Shown here one piece after another: positions 6,641 to 11,182 of a stretch of 11,182 nucleotides of DNA. The notes under the pieces are model-generated. The model saw nothing but the letters and a program-made list of their open reading frames with translations. It made no database searches and had not been told where the DNA came from. The stretch is from Phycisphaerae bacterium (GTDB taxonomy: Bacteria > Planctomycetota > Phycisphaerae > Phycisphaerales > SM1A02). The stretch lies in assembly GCA_002690755.1 (NCBI GenBank), contig NZFT01000009.1:9699-20880 (forward strand), given 5' to 3'. Within the stretch, counting starts at the first letter, position 1. Every line of letters starts with the position of its first letter. The position numbers and the translations under genes are program-made.

Positions 6641-6718
6641 CTCGTGCTGGATCCGTGCAAATAGTGCATCCGTCGAGAGAGCGAGACGTGTGTCCGCTTT
6701 CCTAGGATTTTGGTAATC

Positions 6719-6724
6719 AGGAGG
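6719..6724 (+). promoter_or_regulatory. Strong ribosome binding site AGGAGG deciding the start at 6734
   Basis: AGGAGG ends 9 nt before the ATG at 6734. An in-frame TTG at 6710 would place the motif inside the coding region, so the longer reading is wrong. Confidence 0.85.
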
Positions 6725-6733
6725 CAATTCAAG

Positions 6734-8680
6734 ATGCAGATCACATTCATCAAGGCAACCGCCGCGATCTCCGCGGCCGGTCTGTCGGCCGCCGCCCTCG
6801 CGGGTGGTGGCGGGACGTACGAAGTCGGATTCTCCGACGCTCCGTACTATTCGGTCGCCAACGGCGGTACCGATGTCGCCAGCCCCAACTACAACGGTTC
6901 GTCCGTGATGGCTGAGGCCGGCGCGTACTTCACGACCTTCGGCTGGTCGAACGTCGTCATCGACGTCTGCTGGAACGCTGGTTCCACCTACTCCTGCTGG
7001 GCGAGCGAATGCACGTTCACCATGAGCATGTCCGACGGCTCGGCGACCGCCTTCTTCAACGTGGGCGTTCCGGTCCTCGACCAGACCGGTGCCGACATCG
7101 AAGGCGAATGCGCCACCTATCCCCTCGACGGTTCGTCCGCCACGGGCGAGACGGTCTTTGATCCGTTCACCTTCGCCGTCGATGCGTCGGGCGACGTCAA
7201 CGTCGCCGTGTATCAGGCGTGGGAGGACGGCACCGGCCTCAATGGCGGCAGCGTCGTCACCGCCGACGCGTTCTTCACCCTGGGTGCGGGCATTCCCGAA
7301 GGTTGCGTCGACGCGACCGGTTCGTGCGCCGAGCCGCATCCGACGCCCGGCTGTGACGACACCTCCTGCTGTGCACTGACTTGTGATCCCGCCGCCGGCG
7401 GCGATCCGTTCTGCTGCGAGGTTTCGTGGGACTCCACGTGCGTCGACAACGCGATCGCTCTCTGCAACATCTACTTCTACACCTGTGACAACCCGGCCTA
7501 CGGCAACGACTGTGCGACCGCCCCGACCATGATCGGCAACGGTGAGCGGGCCGACTTCTCCACCATCGGTGCGAACTACGATGGTCCGATCATCACCTGT
7601 GCCGCGGGTGGTGCTGCGAATGTCTGGTTCATGGTGGAAATCGACGGAACGGGCACGAATACCCTGAACGCGACCACCTGCAATGATGCCGACTACGACA
7701 CCGCCCTCACGCTGTGGGATGCCGGTGAGATCGGTTCGGTCTTCGATCCGTCGACGCTTCCGAACGTCGAAGTGGCCTGCAACGATGACGGTGGCGGTTG
7801 CCCCGACTTCCAGTCGTTCCTCACGGCGAACGTCGAAGGGGGCCGGCAGTACCTCATCAGCGTCTCGGGCTACTCGCTCGCCGAAGGCAGCGGTGGACTC
7901 ACCGTCGACTGGGCCGGCGCCGCACCGCCGATCCCGCCCTACACCTGTGATACGCCGGGTCCCGACACGTTCACCCAGAACGCCACCGACGCCATGACCG
8001 CCGGCGGCGTCGCCTGTGCCGGTGGTGGCATCACCACCGAGAACGCGTACTGCCGCGTCTACACGTCCGCGGACATGGGGAACGACCAGTTCACCATCGA
8101 CTGCGTCCGCTTCGGCATGACCAACCCCGGTTCCTACATCGAAGGTGCGATGAACATCTACAAGTCCGCGAACGGCACGCCCGCTCCGCTTGCAGATCTC
8201 GAGCTCCTCGGCTCGGCACCGTGGGGCTTCTACACCACCGCGGGCAACGAGTACAGCGTCGTATCCTTCGCGGATGGTGTGAACGTCGACTTGTCCGACG
8301 GTTCCGCCATGGTCATCGAGATCGCCTACGGTCCTTCGACCGACGGTTTCGCGACCTTCGGCGGTGGTACCGCGGCCGACATCACGAGCGGTACGACCTA
8401 CCTTCGTTCCGACTCGTGCGGCATCGCCGAGTTCACCCCGGTCGGTGACATCGGCTTCGACCTCGAGTGGTTCGTCTACGTCGACGGTACCGCTGGTGGC
8501 GGCCAGCCCGACTGCCCCGGAGACTTCAACGGCGACGGCCTCGTCGACGGTGCTGACTTCGGCTTCATCCTGGCGGCGTGGGGAACTTGTGGCGGCTGCC
8601 CCGAGGACCTCAACGGCGACGGTGATGTGAACGGTGCCGACGTCGGTCTCCTGCTCGTCGGGTGGGGCGCCTGCCCCTGA
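6734..8680 (+). CDS. Secreted multidomain protein with C-terminal dockerin-like doublet, copy 2
   Basis: 648 residues from the ATG preceded by AGGAGG; that start gives an N-terminus aligning without gaps with copy 1 (shared FIKATAA). Signal peptide 1-23, cleavage after ALA. It is collinear with copy 1: domain A (about 27-187; Cys 79, 88, 93, 126 kept, but Cys179 of copy 1 is Ala here), Cys-rich module (191-244, with GGDPFCCEVSWDSTCVDN unchanged), PPC-like domain (249-394, with DTALTLWDAG and ACNDDGGGC, the more typical version), beta-rich domain (401-586) and dockerin doublet (593-648; candidate Ca ligands D597, N599, D601, D605, D608 and D625, N627, D629, N633, D636). The PPC-like region has diverged most, suggesting different ligands or partners. 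It has its own leader and terminator. A secreted or surface-attached binding protein is inferred; no catalytic site is recognised. Confidence 0.9.
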   Translation: MQITFIKATAAISAAGLSAAALAGGGGTYEVGFSDAPYYSVANGGTDVASPNYNGSSVMAEAGAYFTTFGWSNVVIDVCWNAGSTYSCWASECTFTMSMSDGSATAFFNVGVPVLDQTGADIEGECATYPLDGSSATGETVFDPFTFAVDASGDVNVAVYQAWEDGTGLNGGSVVTADAFFTLGAGIPEGCVDATGSCAEPHPTPGCDDTSCCALTCDPAAGGDPFCCEVSWDSTCVDNAIALCNIYFYTCDNPAYGNDCATAPTMIGNGERADFSTIGANYDGPIITCAAGGAANVWFMVEIDGTGTNTLNATTCNDADYDTALTLWDAGEIGSVFDPSTLPNVEVACNDDGGGCPDFQSFLTANVEGGRQYLISVSGYSLAEGSGGLTVDWAGAAPPIPPYTCDTPGPDTFTQNATDAMTAGGVACAGGGITTENAYCRVYTSADMGNDQFTIDCVRFGMTNPGSYIEGAMNIYKSANGTPAPLADLELLGSAPWGFYTTAGNEYSVVSFADGVNVDLSDGSAMVIEIAYGPSTDGFATFGGGTAADITSGTTYLRSDSCGIAEFTPVGDIGFDLEWFVYVDGTAGGGQPDCPGDFNGDGLVDGADFGFILAAWGTCGGCPEDLNGDGDVNGADVGLLLVGWGACP

Positions 8681-8684
8681 TCGG
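8482..8684 (+). repeat. Near-identical 203-nt dockerin-coding cassette, copy 2
   Basis: Counterpart of 6208-6410 at an offset of 2274 nt, with one mismatch (8661). Identity stops at both edges: the codon before differs (ACC versus GTC) and the sequence after TGATCGG diverges. Confidence 0.95.
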
Positions 8685-9015
8685 ACCACCGATCCCAGAT
8701 CCAACCCTCCGATCCCCGATCGGAGTTCCTAGATCGCAACACCCCTCGGCTCTTCGAGCCGGGGGGTGTTCGTTTCGGGGCCTTGATCTCGATGTCGTGC
8801 TCGCGGTTTCCATCGCGGACGCGAAGGAGCGGTTCACGCATCCGAATCGTGGGACCCCGGTATCCTGTGCGTTGTGATTCCGGGCGGTGTCGAAATGCGT
8901 TCCGCCTTGATCCCAATCAACGTCCGAGTCCCGTCACAACGGCTCCGACGTTCACGAAAGCGGCCGCACGCGGGATGTCGGGCGGGGTGGCTGACCAGTA
9001 TCGGCAGGTCTCTCG
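8681..9015 (+). other. Intergenic region between dockerin gene copy 2 and the exporter operon
   Basis: 335 bp. The first 90 bp contain two hairpins: a perfect 8-bp stem at 8707-8725 (CTCCGATC, CCC loop, GATCGGAG) and the terminator at 8738-8770. The remainder, 8776-9015, is GC-rich; I see no credible gene, repeat or promoter in it, although the promoter of the exporter operon should lie here. An in-frame stop at 8992-8994 rules out an upstream extension of the 9016 gene. Confidence 0.55.
8738..8776 (+). terminator. Intrinsic terminator of dockerin gene copy 2
   Basis: A 15-bp stem with one T-G pair: AACACCCC plus T plus CGGCTC (8738-8752), loop TTC, and the complement at 8756-8770, followed by CGTTTC. 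The T-tract is weak but the stem is very stable. Its sequence is unrelated to the terminator of copy 1. Confidence 0.8.
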
Positions 9016-10446
9016 ATGGCGTCGTCCAGCAGTCCGGACGCCGCTGGAGGTGAAGGCCCCAGAGGAGCTCGCGTGCGGATTTTTCTCATTCTTTCCATCG
9101 TGCTCGTGCTTGGCATCGTGGGCGGCCTCGTCGCGTTCGGGCCCGATTTCTCGGCCGGCTTCTCGTTCGGTTCGGATTCGGGTGGTCGCGGCGAATCGGT
9201 TCGGGTCGAGTCCGTGGTGCGACGAACACTCGTCGAGCGGGTCGCCGCCCCCGGTGAGATCGAACCCAACGTCAAAGTCGACGTCTCGGCCGAAGTCTCG
9301 GCGAGAATTCTGGAGCTGCCGTTTCGAGAGGGTGAATCGGTCCGGCAGGGCGAATTGATCATTCGACTGGATGCCGCGGACTTCGAGGCGCGGCTCGAAA
9401 GTGCGGAAGCCCGTCGCGACGCGGAGCAGTTTCGCCTCCAGAGCGAGCAATCGAGGATCGCAGGTCCGATGGCGTCCCTCGCCAACGCCCGCACCGGTCT
9501 CGAACGGCAGGAACAGCTCTTCGCCACGGGTGACGTGAGTCGTCAGAGTCTCGACGATGCCCGGAACCGGGTGGCCGAACTCGCGGCGCAGGTCGAGGCC
9601 GGCAAGCTCGCGATCTCCGTGATCGAGAGTTCGCTTCAGGCCGCGGAAGCGGACATCGACCAGGCTCGGGATCGGCTCGGCAAGACGATCATGAAGTCGC
9701 CCATCGACGGTGTGATCACCATCCTGAACGCGGAGGTCGGCGAACTCGTGGTCGTGGGGACCATGAACAACGCCGGCACCATCATCATGACCATCGCTGA
9801 TCTTTCGCGGATGCGCCTCGACGCCAAGGTCGCGGAAAGCGACATCGCGAAGGTCGAGAACACCCAGCCCGCCGAGATCCGGATCAACGCGTACCCCGAC
9901 GAGGTGTTCGACGGGACCGTCGAGCGGATCGCGCTGCAGCGTTCGATGGATCGCGACGGAAGTGGTTACTTCAAGACCGAGGTCCAGCTTGAACTCGCCG
10001 GGCGTCGCATCTATTCCGGTCTCGCGGCGAACGTCGACATCGAGATCGCGCGGCACGAAGGCCTGGTGGTGCCGAGCCAGGCGGTCGTCGACATGAAGAT
10101 CGACGAACTTCCGTCGGACGTGACGAATTCCGAGCTCGTCGATCAGGATCGACGCACCGTCCCGGTGGTCTTCGTCGTGGAGGATGGCAAGGCCCGATGC
10201 ATGCCGGTCCGGATCGGACCGAGCAGCCTCGCGGAGACGATCATCTCCGAGGGGATCGATCCCGGGGCCAGCGTGGTGATCGGCCCCTACAAGGCGATCG
10301 AAGGTCTGGAGGACGGCGATGCGGTCAAGGTCGAATCCGGCCTGCGTCGCGTTGACGACGCGGGCGAGGCCGAAGACGCCGACGACATCGAAACGGAGGA
10401 CACCGATTCGAAGTCCGGTGTCGGGAACACCAAGGTCTCCTCCTGA
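9016..10446 (+). CDS. HlyD/MacA-type membrane fusion protein (periplasmic adaptor)
   Basis: 476 residues. A short Ser/Gly/Arg-rich cytoplasmic head (1-20) leads into one membrane segment (about 21-42, RIFLILSIVLVLGIVGGLV), with the rest in the periplasm. The adaptor domains come in the usual order: first half of the lipoyl-like domain (about 78-120, with PGEIEP and FREGESVRQGELIIRLD), an alpha-helical hairpin (121-222) rich in Glu, Arg, Ala and Leu, second lipoyl half (224-262, KSPIDGVITILNAEVGELV), beta-barrel (263-345) and membrane-proximal domain (346-440). A strongly acidic tail follows (11 Asp/Glu in 447-464), which is not typical. Such proteins join an inner-membrane ABC or RND pump to an outer-membrane channel. 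The ABC ATPase 19 nt downstream makes it MacA-like. The start is the only ATG after an in-frame stop at 8992; a weak CAGG site precedes it. The transported substrate is unknown. Confidence 0.9.
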   Translation: MASSSSPDAAGGEGPRGARVRIFLILSIVLVLGIVGGLVAFGPDFSAGFSFGSDSGGRGESVRVESVVRRTLVERVAAPGEIEPNVKVDVSAEVSARILELPFREGESVRQGELIIRLDAADFEARLESAEARRDAEQFRLQSEQSRIAGPMASLANARTGLERQEQLFATGDVSRQSLDDARNRVAELAAQVEAGKLAISVIESSLQAAEADIDQARDRLGKTIMKSPIDGVITILNAEVGELVVVGTMNNAGTIIMTIADLSRMRLDAKVAESDIAKVENTQPAEIRINAYPDEVFDGTVERIALQRSMDRDGSGYFKTEVQLELAGRRIYSGLAANVDIEIARHEGLVVPSQAVVDMKIDELPSDVTNSELVDQDRRTVPVVFVVEDGKARCMPVRIGPSSLAETIISEGIDPGASVVIGPYKAIEGLEDGDAVKVESGLRRVDDAGEAEDADDIETEDTDSKSGVGNTKVSS

Positions 10447-10465
10447 CGGGACGCCGATCGCGATC

Positions 10466-11182
10466 ATGCTCATCACCCTCCGCGGCATCTCGAAGACCTA
10501 TCGCATCGGCGTCGAGACCATTCACGCGCTCCGTGAAGTCGATCTCGACATCGGCGCCAACGAATTCGTGGCGATCATGGGATCGTCGGGCTCCGGGAAG
10601 AGCACGCTCATGAACGTGCTCGGGTGTCTCGACCGTCCATCGGCAGGGGAGTATCGCCTCGATGATCGCCGGACCGATCGAATGTCGGCGACCGAACTCG
10701 CCCTGGTCCGGAACGAGCGGATCGGCTTCGTGTTCCAGGCCTTCGAACTGCTCGCGCGATCGACGGCCCTGCGAAACGTGGAGCTCCCTTCGGTCTACGC
10801 ACGCGGAGACCGGCGTCGGGATCGTCGGGCTCGGGCGCTCTCGGCCCTCGACCGGGTCGGCCTCGCCGACCGCGTCGACCATCGGCCGAACCAGTTGTCG
10901 GGCGGGCAGAAACAGCGGGTCGCGATCGCCCGGGCCCTGCTCAATCGGCCCGCCATCCTGCTTGCGGACGAGCCGACCGGCAATCTTGATTCCACCACTA
11001 CGGCCGACATCCTCGCCCTGTTCGCGCGTCTCCACGACGAAGGACAAACGGTAATCATCGTCACTCATGAAGACGAGGTGGCCGCGCATTGTCGACGCGT
11101 GATCCGCCTTCACGACGGCCGGATCGCGAGTGATCTTCCGATCGAGGAGGATCCCGCCGGACGGCTGCTGGAGACCGGTTCG
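10466..11182 (+). CDS. MacB/LolD-type ABC transporter ATP-binding protein (3' end beyond the window)
   Basis: 239 codons are visible with no stop before the window edge. All ATPase motifs are present in order: Walker A GSSGSGKST (39-47), Q-loop Gln91 in FVFQAFELL, ABC signature LSGGQKQRVAIARAL (144-158), Walker B ILLADE (164-169) with catalytic Glu169 followed by PTGNLD, and the H-loop His201 in VIIVTHE. The sequence MGSSGSGKSTLMNVLGCLDRP and the NLD D-loop are typical of the MacB/LolD/FtsE-like group, which drives tripartite efflux or lipoprotein transport. Residues after about 225 are a C-terminal extension; whether the protein ends soon or is fused to a MacB-type permease cannot be told. 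It follows the adaptor gene by 19 nt and is surely co-transcribed. The start ATG gives the expected N-terminus although its ribosome binding site is weak. Confidence 0.93.
   Translation, partial: MLITLRGISKTYRIGVETIHALREVDLDIGANEFVAIMGSSGSGKSTLMNVLGCLDRPSAGEYRLDDRRTDRMSATELALVRNERIGFVFQAFELLARSTALRNVELPSVYARGDRRRDRRARALSALDRVGLADRVDHRPNQLSGGQKQRVAIARALLNRPAILLADEPTGNLDSTTTADILALFARLHDEGQTVIIVTHEDEVAAHCRRVIRLHDGRIASDLPIEEDPAGRLLETGS

Larger units (their letters stand above)
6407..6733 (+). other. Intergenic region between the two paralogs
   Basis: 327 bp without a gene. It holds the strong terminator of copy 1 (6465-6498), then a possible 8-bp imperfect hairpin (6520-6527 with 6540-6547, 12-nt loop) of unknown meaning, then an AT-richer stretch with the candidate promoter of copy 2 (6610-6640) and the leader with its AGGAGG site. 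Two short words, TTTTCAATCG (6622-6631) and GTCCGCTTT (6692-6700), also occur in the same order in the leader of copy 1. Confidence 0.6.

Noticed and set aside
4448..8684. Cellulosome interpretation of the dockerin-tailed proteins
   Set aside because: No cohesin, scaffoldin, carbohydrate-active enzyme or binding module is visible in the window, so only a dockerin-like tail is claimed.
6563..8704. Long open frame (713 codons) on the minus strand opposite dockerin gene copy 2
   Set aside because: Same reason as for copy 1. Its similarity to the antisense frame of copy 1 only mirrors the homology of the sense genes.
8917..10488. 523-codon minus-strand frame opposite the adaptor gene
   Set aside because: Antisense shadow; the plus strand encodes a complete HlyD/MacA-type protein with all domains in order.

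Overview
The window is high-GC bacterial DNA that most likely comes from a planctomycete of the class Phycisphaerae. The main pointers are two large secreted proteins ending in a doubled, cysteine-bracketed dockerin-like (EF-hand-like) tail, a cysteine-rich module with a DPFCC...WDSTC core, a DUF1573 lipoprotein, and a secreted alpha/alpha-toroid (prenyltransferase/squalene-cyclase-like) protein. This placement is inferred from protein style; there is no rRNA or other phylogenetic marker here.

Left part (1-4231). A minus-strand gene encodes a secreted alpha/alpha-toroid repeat protein (67-1467). A divergent plus-strand gene encodes a 111-residue protein with a C-terminal coiled coil (1539-1874). 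It converges, with only 21 nt between stops, on a minus-strand DUF1573 lipoprotein that starts at TTG (1896-3029). Divergent from that is a medium-chain dehydrogenase/reductase that has lost the zinc ligands of its relatives (3185-4231).

Centre (4232-8780). The dominant feature is a tandem pair of paralogous secreted proteins of 652 and 648 residues (4448-6406 and 6734-8680). Each has a very strong AGGAGG ribosome binding site, its own leader and its own strong intrinsic terminator, so they look like separate, well-expressed transcription units. Both share the same order: signal peptide, N-terminal Cys-containing domain, Cys-rich module, PPC-like beta domain, a second beta-rich domain, and the dockerin doublet. 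The last 203 nt of the two genes, including the stop codon, differ at one base, while the sequence just upstream is clearly diverged. This points to recent gene conversion or spread of a dockerin cassette. The leader of the first copy holds three consecutive hairpins.

Right part (9016-11182). A HlyD/MacA-type membrane fusion protein is followed after 19 nt by a MacB/LolD-type ABC ATPase that runs off the window end. This is the start of a MacAB-like tripartite export operon; the permease is expected just beyond the edge.

No tRNA, rRNA, CRISPR array, transposase or phage gene was recognised. The most unusual material is the dockerin-tailed paralog pair with its conserved 3' cassette and the structured leader of the first copy.
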